The translations under genes and the position numbers were made by a program. This document shows, piece by piece, positions 1-18,789 of a stretch of 37,500 nt of DNA; positions within the stretch are counted from its first letter, which is position 1; each line of letters starts with the position of its first letter. The notes under the pieces are model-generated. The model was not told the origin of the DNA and did not search any database. It worked only from the letters and a program-made list of their open reading frames with translations. The stretch covers positions 27,892,859-27,930,358 of the forward strand of contig CM022677.1 in the NCBI GenBank assembly GCA_012295275.1. The letters are read 5' to 3'. The stretch comes from Chrysomallon squamiferum (Eukaryota > Mollusca > Gastropoda > Neomphalida > Peltospiridae).

Positions 1-12
1 AGAGAGATCAGA

Positions 13-102
<90 letters not shown>

Positions 103-116
103 CCAGAGAGAGAGAG
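1..116. repeat. (GA)n microsatellite, intron 2 of copy A
   Basis: Almost pure GA dinucleotides with a few C interruptions. On the minus strand this is a CT tract that begins about 7 nt after the end of the damaged exon 2 of copy A, the same place where other copies carry a CT tract. It continues off the left edge. Confidence 0.95.
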
Positions 117-123
117 TTTACAG

Positions 124-786
124 ATTGTGCTGAGAGAGACTAGAGACTTTTCTCTAAACAATCGATTTCCTTTTGTAGCATTATCATTCTGTATCGACAT
201 TTGAATAAAGCATTAATACTGAGAAGCTGAATGTTATTTCAAGAAAGTACTGAAATTGTACGTACATGTCTTAATAAAAATATTTATTAAACTTTATAAT
301 GAAAAAGAATAGAAAACGATTTTCAGTTTCGGAACTAATATCACTATTTTTAAATTCAAACTCTGATTGTTGGCTTTTGTAAAAATTACTTGAGATGTTA
401 GCTTGAAATTTTAGGCTATGACGAACTAATTTAAATCAAAATGTTAAAATATAACATTAATGCAAAATAAAAGTCTATAATACAGTTATCAAAGTAATTT
501 TTACAGTGACTCTCTCTCAAGCTAAACATATTATATAACAACAACATTATTCAATAGAAAATTCGGACTTAATTAGAAGTGTAAAAAATAGTTACGTTTC
601 TCAACATATTTTAAAGCAGTCCAATGTAAGTATTATTTTTAAAACAGAGTGGTTCGTGCACACAATGATACAAATAAATTGTTCTCACCTGTACAGACAT
701 TTCTTGTCATCTTTGTGATATTCCCAAGTTTCTGAGAGCTGGAAGTAAACGGATACAGTGAAGACTAATAAGCAAATCAGCTTCAT
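124..786 (-). pseudogene. Copy A: leader and helix exons of the CCP family, exon 2 broken, 3' part off window
   Basis: Exon 1 is 689-786 (98 nt): ATG at 786-784 and a signal peptide beginning MKLICLLVFTVSVYFQ. It is identical to the other intact leaders except Tyr for Phe at residue 14, and ends at a GTGAGA donor. The intron is phase 2. The exon 2 match is 124-188 (65 nt). It starts normally (MIMLQKEIDCLEKSL), then runs into an in-frame TAG after the CTC codon; the following bases look like a CT repeat and not the normal CTTAGTGTCTGTCAAG. The donor is also changed from GTAAGT to a shifted CTGTAAAC. The exon 2 start matches the short-form class (C, D, E). I infer a pseudogene. A sequencing or assembly error beside the GA repeat is the alternative. 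Confidence 0.75.
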
Positions 787-827
787 CTTGAAGAAAAGTG
801 TTGTGACTACAGAGCAAGCAGTTCACT

Positions 828-915
828 TATTTATACACAAAATAAATTCTTAATTAATATAAAATAAATTATAAACAGTTTGACTTCTGTCAGTCAGTTT
901 GGTTATTAACACGTG
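828..915 (-). promoter_or_regulatory. Copy A core promoter (TATA box and E-box)
   Basis: On the minus strand TATAAATA lies at 828-835 and CACGTG at 910-915. Their near edges are 42 and 124 nt from the ATG at 786, the same distances as in the other copies. The surrounding sequence also matches the promoters of C and E. A start of transcription about 20 nt before the ATG is inferred from TATA spacing. Confidence 0.75.
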
Positions 916-1015
916 TTGTTGTTGTAAAATTAGTTTGAAGACAGCAATCACACAGAAAATAAAAACAGTTTGACTTCCTCTCATTTCGTATCTTCTGGTA
1001 TATCAAAACTGCACG

Positions 1016-2440
1016 TGTCATTTTGATTAAATTTGGTTAATTCTGTTAGAAAGAGAAAAATTAAAATCACTAACAACCACAGAAACAACAACAACAACTG
1101 CTGCTAATAGTGGAGGAATTACAACGCTTACTATGAAAATTATTTTTGCTCATGCTGCAACTACTACCACTACTTCAACTAATCAGATTTTACTGCTGTC
1201 ACTAACAATATAATTATTTAATTATTTATTTCTTTATATTACTTACCAAATAGGTATCTATGTATGAACTTACATACGTGATATACAAAATTATAAATTA
1301 AATACACACGGGTACTTGAAGTAGTATTATTTATTAGTAGAAATATGAGTAGTAATGAAACTGGTAGAAATAGTAGAAGTAATAGTAGGAGTAATATTGG
1401 CAGCTGAGTAGAAGTAATAGTAAAAGTAATATTGGCAGTTGAAAAAGTGTTTAAAATATTGATTATTGCTGATTTTGTTTTTCTTTCAGCCTCGACCAGA
1501 ACAAATAACAAGTAGGAGTTCTCTAGATATAATTGTAAATAGCAAATAAAATCAACTCAAACTGTTTTTAGTTGAAGTCTGTTTTTGATTCACAGAGAAT
1601 TGGACACTTTGTTCAAACTCACAAATTTAAATAGATTATGAACAGATTCAATTATGTCACGTTAATCAATTTGTGTTGTTCTTCTGTTCACACACAAAAG
1701 AAAATGTTAAATAATTTACAATCAAGTATGAACAGATTCAGTTCTGACGGGTGACCTTGGCTATTCACATTTGTCGTTGTTGTAAAATTGGCTTCAAGAC
1801 AGAAATCATAGAAAATAAAACTGTCTGTTTGACAGCCGCTCATTTTTTTCCACTGCTTTTTATAACAAAACTACACATGTCATTCTAATTAACGGTTTCT
1901 AACTCAGAGTGAAAACAGTTAATGAAAACATCACTTCTGAAATTTTGATATATTTCTACTACTATGATTGAAACTACCAGTACTACTATTTTCTGTTACA
2001 ACAACTACTACTACTGTCTCATAACAGAGACAGAACCGTCCAAAATTAAAATAAATCAAAACTTTTACGTCATTAAAAAAAAAATTGATTTTCTGTATAA
2101 ATAACCTAATTATTATGGGATATTTTAGTGATGAACGTCTCCAGATTGATTTACTGGTAGATCGTTCTGGACTCGAGTTGAACTCTGCAATGTTTAAATT
2201 AAACACAGTTTGATCTGTGGTCATTTGCTAACATACAATTATATCCACACAACAAGTGTCTCCAAACAATTATCTGTAGTCAAAACATGAAACATTCTAC
2301 CTAACAACAATTAAACATACACAATGACACACACAGTCTTCATATATCTGTATATTCCAAATTGTGAATAAGAAATTATTATCAGATATTTGAGGACACA
2401 CACATTTAACTGCTCATTTCACAGACCCTCATACACACAC
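1016..2440. other. Head-to-head intergenic spacer of pair 1, left part
   Basis: No convincing gene. The stretch repeats in the spacers of pairs 2 (about 17200-18700) and 3 (about 29340-30070), with the same order of landmarks: an AAC-rich run, TACTACCACT-type trinucleotide runs, and a segment ending in the AAACACAGTTTGATCTGT motif. A promoter-like TTTTCTGTATAAATAACCTAA piece near 2084-2106 matches the relic at about 30490-30512. Short open frames here have no start context or relatives. Confidence 0.6.
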
Positions 2441-3265
2441 ACAGTTCCAAACATATTCAGACACGACCTCAAGTCCACAGTTCCAAACATATAAAACAGT
2501 TTGAAACATTAATTTCCATATTTACTGTTCCAAACCCACACAACACAGTTCCAAACATATACAGTCACAAAGTTCCAAACATAGACAAACAGTTCCAAAC
2601 ATAACAACAGTTAAACATAATTGTTTAGTTCCAAACATATACACAATTGTTCCTGTTTTCTACTACAGTTCCAAACATTCAAACAGACTATTCCAAACAT
2701 GTTCAGACACAGTTCCAAATATACAAAAATATATTCCAAATATATCTTTAGTAGTTCCAAACTATTCAGACACAGTTCCAAACATTCACACAGTTCCAAA
2801 AGCATATACAGACACAGTTCCAAACTAAGTCGTAGTTCCAAACATATTCACACACAGTTCCAAACATATTCAGACACAGTTTTAAACATTCACACACACA
2901 GTTCCAAACATATTAACACAGTTCCAAAATTAATTATGACATTCCAAACATATACACACAATTTCAAACATATTCAGACACAGTTCCAAACATTCATAAA
3001 CACAGTTCCAAACATATACAGACACAGTTCCAAACATACACACAGGTTCCAAACATAACAGTTACTGGTTTATTCAGACTTGTTCCAAACATGGTATTCA
3101 TAGATGTTCCAAACATAGTAGTGACAGTTCCAAACATTACACACACAGTTCCAAACATATGTAGACACAGTTCCAAACATCACACAATTCCAAACATATA
3201 CAGACAAGTTCCAAATAACACACACAGTTCTTGGTATATACAGATACATTCCAAACACACACAAA
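2440..3265. repeat. Minisatellite built on TTCCAAACAT, upstream of copy B
   Basis: Irregular tandem copies of about 18-30 bp, each containing CAGTTCCAAACAT followed by a variable ACACA or ATACAGACA spacer. The same array lies at 30580-31415 upstream of copy F, so it is part of the duplicated segment. Open frames on both strands simply repeat the unit. Confidence 0.9.
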
Positions 3266-4860
3266 CTGTTTTAACATTTACAGTTCTGTGTGATTGCTGT
3301 CTTCCAAACATACATACACAACAAAGACAGGTCTTTAACTTCACCATCATTGAGTGCAAATTGATTTGAAGGTGATTTTCGAGAACAGTTCAACTCAGCA
3401 GTGTTCAAATTAAAAACAGTTTGAGTTCTGTTAATTTGATATTTACAATGAAATGTACAACCTGTGTCCATAGTTATCTGCTGTCAAGTTTGAAACAAAA
3501 TCAAAATCAACAACAGTTAATTTAGTAAAGGTGGTTTCTAGTACTACTATTACTACAGTTACTACCACAACAACTATTACTACAGTTACTACCACTAAGA
3601 CTATTACTACAGTTACTACCACTTTACCCATTAACTGTTCTACTACTACTACTTCTATTTATTGATGTTTCTATTTGTAGTACTGTCACAACTAAACTAC
3701 TGTTATTTTTATTCAGAAGAGTACTACTACTACTTTTACGTCTATCACTTTTTGTAATTGTTGTACGACAACAACTACTCAGACTATTTTGGTTTTAAAT
3801 ATATTTCTAGAAGATATTTCTCAAATGATAATGAAATGCTTTTAGTAAACTGAATTCCAAGAATACATCAATTTATTTCAGTGGAAAACGTTTAATTGCA
3901 TTCATTGGTAAATTTAAGTGTTCAAATCTTTCCACATCGTTATTGCCAATACGTCTTTTTAATGAAAAGTAAAAAATACATTCTAATTTCTACGCCATTA
4001 AACCTTTCTGCAAAACAAGAACTATTAATTAAGAAATTATTATGGGATATGTGAAAGCTGAACACATTTAACTGCTCATTTCAAGACCCTCATTGATTTA
4101 GAGGTCAAATGCTGGGACACGAGCTGAAGTTCACAGTCTCCAAATTAAAAACAGTTTGAGTTGTGTTAATTTCATATTTACTGTTATATCCAAACAACAC
4201 GTGTCTGTAAGTATCTGCAGTCAAGGCTGAAAGAAAAGCGAAAACAACAACAGTTAATATTTTAATTTTATTATTCTAATACAAAACTACAATTGTTGCT
4301 GTTTCACTGTTGAACCAGTACCATTATGCTATTAATCATGTTCTAACATTTTTTCAGTAGAAAAATATATATTATATCTATCTTTAGTAGATGCACTGGT
4401 CCTAGTAGCAGTTTTGTAGTTGCAAAAGCAACGTTAGTAAAACTAAGTCGTAGTATAAGAATACGAATTCCACCAGTAGCAGTTGTGCTGGAAGTAGTTT
4501 TAGTTGCTGTATTTGTTCTCATATACTAATAGTTGTATAATTAACTATGATATAGTTGTGCTAATTGCAATAGTATTGATAGTCATACTGATAACTGTGG
4601 TATAATAGTAATTCCACCAGTTGCAACATTAGTAATAGTTGCTTCTTTTGTGGTTGTTGTAACAGTGGTATTCATTGCTGTTGTTGTCGTAGAAGTTACA
4701 GTACTGTACATTAGTCGTAGTAGTTGTTGATTTGTTATTATATCTGAATTAACAACAGTTAATTAAAATGACAGGTATATTCTTGGTATAATAGTAGATA
4801 CCAAACTGTTTCTAATTTATTCAGAAGGGTCCGTGTAGATTATAACAGGAAACGCAATCA
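3266..4860. other. Spacer between the TTCCAAACAT array and the copy B promoter
   Basis: No supported gene. It is closely similar throughout to 31420-32890 upstream of copy F, with the same CTACTATTACTACAGTTACTAC trinucleotide runs and the same module at about 4100-4230, which begins with a CTGGGACACGAGCT piece and ends at a CACGTG and an ATCTGCAGTCAAGGCTGAA piece. That module occurs once here and six times in pair 2. Confidence 0.6.
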
Positions 4861-5040
4861 GCAGAAGTCAAACCGTTTCTAATTTATTTTCTGTGTGATT
4901 GCTGTCTTCAAACTAATTTTACAACAACGACACGTGTTAATAACCAAATTGACAGCAAGAAGTCAAACTGTTTATAATTTATTTTATATTAATTAAGAAT
5001 TTATTTTGTGTATAAATAAGAGAACTACTTGCTCTATAGT
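4861..5040 (+). promoter_or_regulatory. Copy B core promoter (TATA box and E-box)
   Basis: CACGTG is at 4931-4936 and TATAAATA at 5011-5018, with near edges 124 and 42 nt from the ATG at 5060. Two copies of a GAAGTCAAAC(C/T)GTTT motif flank the E-box (about 4863 and 4959). The block is nearly identical before all six leader exons, including the broken copies. From the TATA position transcription should start near 5041, leaving a 5' leader of only about 20 nt. Confidence 0.8.
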
Positions 5041-5059
5041 CACAATAATTTTCTTCAAG

Positions 5060-12103
<7,044 letters not shown>

Positions 12104-12179
12104 ACATATGTATCAGTATGTAACCAACCACTCAGTGACACATAACAGCTGAATCGTGTATTTGTCCTATTAGCAGAAA

Positions 12180-12294
12180 CACACACACACACACACACAC
12201 ATACACACACACACATACACACTCACACACACACACACACACTCACATACACACACTCACATACACACACACACACATACACACACACACACAC
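12180..12294. repeat. (CA)n tract in the copy B 3' UTR
   Basis: CA dinucleotides with CATACA and CTCACA interruptions, lying between the stop codon and the poly(A) signal. Confidence 0.9.
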
Positions 12295-12319
12295 TGAGGA
12301 AAAAATATTAAAAATGTTC

Positions 12320-12325
12320 AATAAA
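12320..12325 (+). terminator. Copy B polyadenylation signal
   Basis: Canonical AATAAA 217 nt downstream of the TGA stop, followed by a G/T-containing stretch. It fits the end of the copy B transcript. Confidence 0.6.
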
Positions 12326-12460
12326 GATTGTCTAACTGTGACAGTGCCTTCAGTGTTGAATATCTAAACAAGCTACATTTTTATCAACTGAAAGTCTGCC
12401 TACTATTAACTATTTGCCTATCTACTTACCTAGTAATTATGGATTTTAACATTTCTGAAC

Positions 12461-12488
12461 AATAATAATAATAATAATAATGATAACG

Positions 12489-12524
<36 letters not shown>

Positions 12525-12632
12525 TTGATAATAATAATCATACTAATTATAATAATGATGATGTTGATAATAATAAAAATAATAATATAAATAAATAATA
12601 ATAATAATAATAAAAATGATAATAAAAATAAA

Positions 12633-12682
<50 letters not shown>

Positions 12683-12711
12683 CAATGATCATAATGATAA
12701 TGATAATAATG

Positions 12712-12758
<47 letters not shown>

Positions 12759-12791
12759 CATAATCATAATAATGATGATAATAATAATAAT
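12461..12791. repeat. (AAT)n trinucleotide microsatellite
   Basis: Long AAT tract with scattered GAT, CAT and AAA variants. It lies just outside the 3' end of copy B. Poly-Ile and poly-Leu frames here are artefacts. Confidence 0.95.
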
Positions 12792-12950
12792 TGTGAGATA
12801 AGATGTTAAAGTACGTCTGAATGGTCGAATGGTGACGTTGTCCGCCTTCACGAAAGATAAAAATCGTGGCGAGCTTTGGGGGAAGTTGTCACTGGACTTT
12901 GTCGTTCTGCGCCTGCGCGTTCTCGAATACTGTGTCTGTGCAGAGTCTGT

Positions 12951-13653
12951 TCACACGCACACACACAAACCGAGTCATACACAGACAGAGACACACACAG
13001 ACACGCATACACACGCACACACACAGACACACACACACACAGACACAGACACACACACACACTCACACACACAGGCACACACACAGACACGCACACACAC
13101 GCACACACACAGACACCCACACAGACACGCACACAGACGCACACACACACACAGAGGCACGCGCACACTCAGACACAGAGACACACACCCACTCACACAG
13201 ACACGCACACACACACAAACACGCACACACACAACACAAACACGTACACAACAACACACGCGCACACTCAGACACAGAAACACGCACCCACCCACAGAGA
13301 CACAGGCACACACACATAGACACACACAACACAAAAACGCACACACACAGACACATACACAGAGACATACACACACAGACGCACACATACGCACACAGTG
13401 AGACACACGCACTCTCACACAGACACACACAAACACGTTCACACACAGGAATACGCACACAAACAGACACGCACACACACATTGAGACACACGCACACTC
13501 ACACAGTCACACAGAAACACACACGCACAGACAGAGAAACACACACACGCACACACAGACACACACAGAGAGACACACACAACAAACGCCCCCGCGAACA
13601 CACACGCACGCACACACAGACACACAAACACACATACACACAGACACACACAT
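12951..13653. repeat. (CA)n-rich array with CAGACA, CGCACA variants
   Basis: About 700 nt of ACAC with frequent G and T substitutions. The open frames on both strands (His-Thr and Cys-Val repeats) reflect the lack of stop codons in CA repeats. Confidence 0.95.
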
Positions 13654-13998
13654 TCACCCTCTCTCTAACTGAAAATGATATTATTTCAATATTTTTACTT
13701 TTTATCGTAAATCTCTATCTCACTCTTTTTGTGTATGGGTGCGTGCTTGAGTTAGTGTGTGTGTGTGCGTGTGTTTGTGTGAGTATGCATTTGTGTATAT
13801 AAATATATGCGTATACAAAGACAGAAACAAAAATTATTCTACTGACACACAAATCTACTTCAGTCGGTAACTTTGAAACGTACAAATGTTCTTTTCAACG
13901 TACTTTCCTACACAGGACATTTTGATGAAATTAATCATTTGGTTTCTTAATGAAATCTATATTCCTAAAAAAGAGGGAGGGAGGGAGGAGGGAGAGAG

Positions 13999-14048
<50 letters not shown>

Positions 14049-14286
14049 ATACACAAATCTAGGTTTCGTGCACGCGTACAATTTCTCTGCCGTGAAGGAC
14101 GTTTCACGAAAACTGATTTAGAAAACCGGCCACTGACACATTTTAATACCGCGACAGACTTTCAGTTAATTAAACAGTATATCAGAGAAACAGGGTTTTA
14201 TTTCAGCAGCAGTTTTAACAGTTATTTACAGATACCAGGAATTATGGGAATCGACCTGCCTCTCAATGTTCATCATATTAGGGATG
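13654..14286. other. Non-coding stretch with a GA tract, 3' of copy C
   Basis: Mixed AT-rich sequence with a GGGA/GA tract at 13972-14047. I looked on the minus strand for the missing CCP exon of copy C and saw no CCP cysteine pattern. No gene supported. Confidence 0.5.
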
Positions 14287-16300
14287 CATACAGTAGTAGT
14301 AGCAGATGTCATACATACAGTAGTGGTAGTAAATGGTGTCATACATACAGTAGTATTAGTAGTAGATGTTGTAATACATACGGTAGTAGTAGTAGATGTA
14401 ATACATACAGTAGTAGTAGTAGATGTTGTCATACATACAGTAGTAGTAGTAGATGTTGTCATACATACAGTAGTAGTAGTAGATGTTGTCATACATACAG
14501 TAGTAGTAGTAGATGTTGTCATACATACAGTAGTAGTAGTAGTAGCAGATGTCATACATACAGTAGTAGTAGTAGATGTTGTCATACATACAGTAGTAGT
14601 AGTAGATGTTGTCATACATACAGTAGTAGTAGTAGATGTTGTCATACATACAGTAGTAGTAGTAGATGTTGTCATACATACAGTAGTAGTAGTAGATGTT
14701 GTCATACATACGTAGTAGTAGTAGATGCTGTGATACATATAGTAGTAGTAGTAGATGCTGTGATACATATAGTTGTAGTAGTAGATGTCATACATACAGT
14801 AGTAGTAGTAGTAGATGTTGTGATAGTACAGTAGTAGTACTAGATGTTCTGATACACACAAAAGTAGATGTTCTGATACATACAGTAGTAGTAGTAGTAG
14901 ATGTTGTGAGACATTCAGTAGTAGCAGTAGATGTTATGATACATACAATAGTAGCAGTAGATGCTGTGAGACATTCAGTAATAGTAGAGATGTTGTGAGA
15001 CATTCAGTAGTAGTAGTAGATGTTGTGATACATGTAGCAGTAGTAGTAGATGTTCTCATACATGTAGTAGTAGTAGATGTTGTGATACATGTAGTAATAG
15101 TAGATGTTGTGATACATGTAGTAGTAGTAGATGTTGTGATACATACAGTAGTAGTAGTAGATGTGATACATACAGTAGTAGTAGATGTTGTGAGACATTC
15201 AGTAGTAGTAGTAGATGTGATACATACAGTAGTAGCAGTAGATGTTTTCATACATATAGTAGTAGTAGATGTTGTGGTACATGTAGTAGTAGTAGTAGAT
15301 GTTGTCACACATTCAGTAGTAGTAGTAGATGTGATACATACAGTAGTAGCAGTAGATGTTTTCATACATATAGTAGTAGTAGATGTCACACACACAGTAG
15401 TAGTAGATGTTGTGAGACATTCAATAGTAGCAATAGATGTCGTGAGACATACAGTAGTAGTAGTAGTAGATGTGATACATACAGTAGTAGTAGTAGATGT
15501 TGTGATACTTAGAGTAGTAGTAGATGTTGTGATACATACAGTAGTAGTACATGTTGTGATATATAGAGTAGTAGTAGCAGATGTTGTGATACATACAGTA
15601 GTAGTAGTAGATGTTGTGAGACATTCAGTAGTAGTAGTAGATGTGAGATATACAGTAGTAGTAGTAGATGTTCTGAGATATATACAGTAGTAGTAGTAGA
15701 TGTTGTGAGACATACAGTAATAGTAGTAGATGTTGTGATACATACAGTAGTAGTAGCAGATGTTGTGATACATACAGTAGTAGTAGTAGATGTTGTGATA
15801 CATAGAGTAGTAGTAGATATTGTGAGACATTCAGCAGTAGTAGTAGGTGTCATACATACAGTAGTAGTAGTAGATGTTGTGATACAGTAGTGGTAGTAGA
15901 TATTGTGAGACATTCAGTAGTAGTAGTAGGTGTCATACATACAGTAGTAGTAGTAGTAGTAGTTGTTGTGATACATACAGCAGTAGTAGTAGTAGGTGTC
16001 ATACATACAGTAGTAGTAGTAGTAGGTGTTGTGATACATACAGTAGTAGTAGTAGATGTTGTGAGACATTCAGTAGTAGTAGTAGGTGTCATACATACAG
16101 TAGTAGTAGTAGTAGATGTTGTGATACATACAGTAGTAGTAGTAGATGTTGTGAGACATTCAGTAGTAGTAGTAGGTGTCATAATACAGTAGTAGGAGTA
16201 GTAGATGTCATACATACAGTAGTAGTAGTAGTAGATGTTGTGATACATACAGTAGTAGTAGTAGATGTTGTCATACATACAGTAGTAGTAGATGTTCTGA
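14287..16300. repeat. 30-bp minisatellite with nested AGT runs
   Basis: About 67 units (by length) of a repeat like CATACATACAGTAGTAGTAG followed by TAGATGTTGT. Unit length varies because the AGT run expands and contracts. It starts shortly after exon 2 of copy C on the minus strand, where intron 2 should be. Open frames of 100-300 codons on both strands only repeat the unit. Confidence 0.95.
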
Positions 16301-16322
16301 TGAGAGAGAGAGGTTTACTTAC

Positions 16323-16969
16323 ATTGTGCTTGACAGACACTAAGACTTTTCTCTAAACAATCGATTTCCTTTTGTAGCAGTATCATTCTGTATCGACATT
16401 TAAATAAAGCATTAATACTGAGAAGCTGAATATTATTTCAAGAAAGTACTGAAATTGTACATACATGTCTTAATACAAACATTTATAAAACTTTATAATG
16501 AAAAAGAATAGAAAAACGTTTTCCGTTTCGGAATTAATATCACAAATTTTAAATTCAAACTCTGATTATTGGCTTTTGTAAAAAGAACTTGAGATATTAG
16601 CTTGAAACTAATTTAAATCAAAACGTTAAACTGTAACATTAATGCAAGATAAAAGTGTATAATAGAGTTATCAAAGTAATTTTTACAGTGACTCTCTCTC
16701 AAGCTAAACATATTACACAACAACAACATTATTCAATAGAAAATTCGAACTTTAATTAGAAGAATAAAAAATAGTTAAGATACTAAACATATTTTAGACC
16801 AGTCGAGTGTAAGTATTATTGTTGAAACAGAATGGTTCGTGCACATAATGATACAAATGAATTGTTCTCACCTGTACAGACATTTCTTGTCATCTTTGTG
16901 ATATTCCCAAGTTTCTGAGAGCTGGAAGAAAACGGATACAGTGAAGACTAATAAGCAAATCAGCTTCAT
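16323..16969 (-). pseudogene. Copy C: intact leader and helix exons, CCP exon missing
   Basis: Exon 1 is 16872-16969 (98 nt), with a protein sequence identical to D and F. Exon 2 is 16323-16387 (65 nt), reading MILLQKEIDCLEKSLSVCQA, open, with perfect GTAAGT donor and CAG acceptor; its start class is the short form. Intron 1 is 484 nt. About nine nucleotides past the exon 2 donor the sequence becomes a short CT tract and then the 30-bp minisatellite, and no CCP exon is found downstream as far as the end of copy B. I call it a truncated gene. A distant or novel third exon cannot be excluded, since both remaining exons are undamaged. Confidence 0.65.
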
Positions 16970-17010
16970 CTTGAAGAAAAGTGTTGTGACTATAGAGCAA
17001 GCAGTTCACT

Positions 17011-17098
17011 TATTTATACACAAAATAAATTCTTAATTAATATAAAATAAATTATGAACAGTTTGAGTTCTGTCAGTCAGTTTGGTTATTAACACGTG
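17011..17098 (-). promoter_or_regulatory. Copy C core promoter (TATA box and E-box)
   Basis: On the minus strand TATAAATA is at 17011-17018 and CACGTG at 17093-17098, near edges 42 and 124 nt from the ATG at 16969. The promoter is as well preserved as in the intact genes even though the gene body is truncated. Confidence 0.75.
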
Positions 17099-17299
17099 TT
17101 GTTGTTGTAAAATTAGTTTGAAGACAGCGATCACACAGAAAATAAAAACAGTTTGACTTCCTCTCATTCCGTATCTACTGGTACCTCAAAACTGTACGTG
17201 TCATTTTGATAAAATTTTGTTGATTCTGTTAGAAAGAGAAAAATTAAAGTTATTAACAACCACAGTAACAACAACAACAACTGCTGCTATTAGCTGAAG

Positions 17300-18789
17300 A
17301 ATTAAAACGCTAAGTAGATTATTTTTGCTAATGCTGCAACTACTACCACTACTTCAACTAATCATATTTTACTGCTGTCAGTAACACTGTATTTATTTAT
17401 TTATTTATTTGACTTACCAAATAGGTGTCTATGTATGAACTTACATACGTGATATACAAAATTATAAATTAAATATACACGGGTACTTGTGGTAGTGTTA
17501 TTAGTAGAAACATGAGTAGTAATGAAACTGGTAGAAATAGTAGAAGTAATAGTAATAGTAATATTGCCAGTTGAGTAAAAGTAATAGTAAGAGTAATATT
17601 GCTAGTTGAGTAAAGTAATAGTAAGAGTAGTATTGCTAGTTGAGTAAAAGTAATAGTAAAAGTAATATTGCTAGTTGAGTAAAGTAATAGTCAGAGTAAT
17701 ATTGCCAGTTGAGTAGTAGTAACAGTAATAGTAATATTGGCAGTTGAAAATGTTTAAAATATTGATTATTGCTGATTTTGTTTTTGTTTCAGCCTCGACC
17801 AGAACTAATAACAAGTAGGAGTTCTCTAGATATAATTGTAAATAGCAAATAAAATCAACTCAAACTGATTTTAGTTTAAAGACTGTTTTTGATTCACAGA
17901 GAATTGGCTTTGTTCATACACAAATGAAGTAGATTATGAACAGATTCAGTTCTGTCACGTAATTTGGTTGTTCTTCTGTTCACACACAAAAGAAAATGTT
18001 AAATAATTTGCAATAAACTATGAACAGATTTAGTTCTGTCACATAATTTGCTTTTTCCTCTGTTCATACTCAAAAGAAAATGTTAAATAATTTACAATCA
18101 AGTATGAACAGATTCAGTTCTGACGGGTGACCTTGGCTATTAACATTTGTCGTTGTTGTAAAATTAGCTTGAAGACAGAAATCAAAGAAAATAAAACAAA
18201 AACTGTTTGACAGCCGCTCATTTTAATCCAGTTTTATAACAAAACTACACATGTCATTCTAATTAACGGTTTCTAATTCAGAGTGAAAAAGAAAAGCAAC
18301 AACATCACTTCTAAAATACTCACTGCTCCTACTAGGATAGCAACTACCATTACTACTATTGCTGTTACAACAACTACTACTACTGTCTCATAACAGAGAC
18401 AGGACGTGAAAATTAAAAATAAATCCAAACTTCTACGTCATTAAAACTGTTGATTTGTGTATAAGAAATTATTATGTGATATTTTAGTGATGAAGACTGC
18501 AGACTGATTTACTGGTAGATCGCTGGACACGAGTTGAACTCAGCAATGTTTAAATTAAACACAGTTTGATCTGTCGTCATTTGCTAATCACAGTTACATC
18601 TACACAACACGTGTCTGTAATTATCTGTAGCCAAGGCTGAAACATTATTCTACCTAACAACAATTAATGAAAATCACACGTGTAGTCTTCATATATCTGT
18701 ATATATCAACTAGTGAATAAGAAATTATTATCAGATATTTGAGTGACGAACACATTTAACTGCTCATTTCAAGACCCTCGTTGATTTAG
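17300..18789. other. Head-to-head intergenic spacer of pair 2, left part
   Basis: No gene supported. Homologous to the spacers of pairs 1 and 3. At about 17530-17740 it carries repeats of GTAATAGTAAGAGTAATATT followed by GC(C/T)AGTTGAGTA that are fewer in pair 1. A TTTCAGCCTCGACCAGAAC piece shared with pair 1 (about 1487) looks like a splice acceptor but leads to no open exon. Confidence 0.55.

Noticed and set aside
1487-1540. Acceptor-like TTTCAG followed by CCTCGACCAGAAC, conserved in pairs 1 and 2.
   Set aside because: The following frames close quickly and no donor or partner exon was seen; probably just homologous spacer.
12829-13672. His-Thr and Cys-Val rich open frames.
   Set aside because: Created by the CA repeat; no domain or splice support.
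13950-16278. Frames of Ser, Thr, Val or Tyr repeats on both strands.
   Set aside because: Created by the 30-bp minisatellite with AGT runs.
14287-16300. CRISPR-like regular repeats.
   Set aside because: Units are directly adjacent without unique spacers, lengths vary with AGT number, and the host is a eukaryote. The same holds for the 71-bp and 131-bp arrays.
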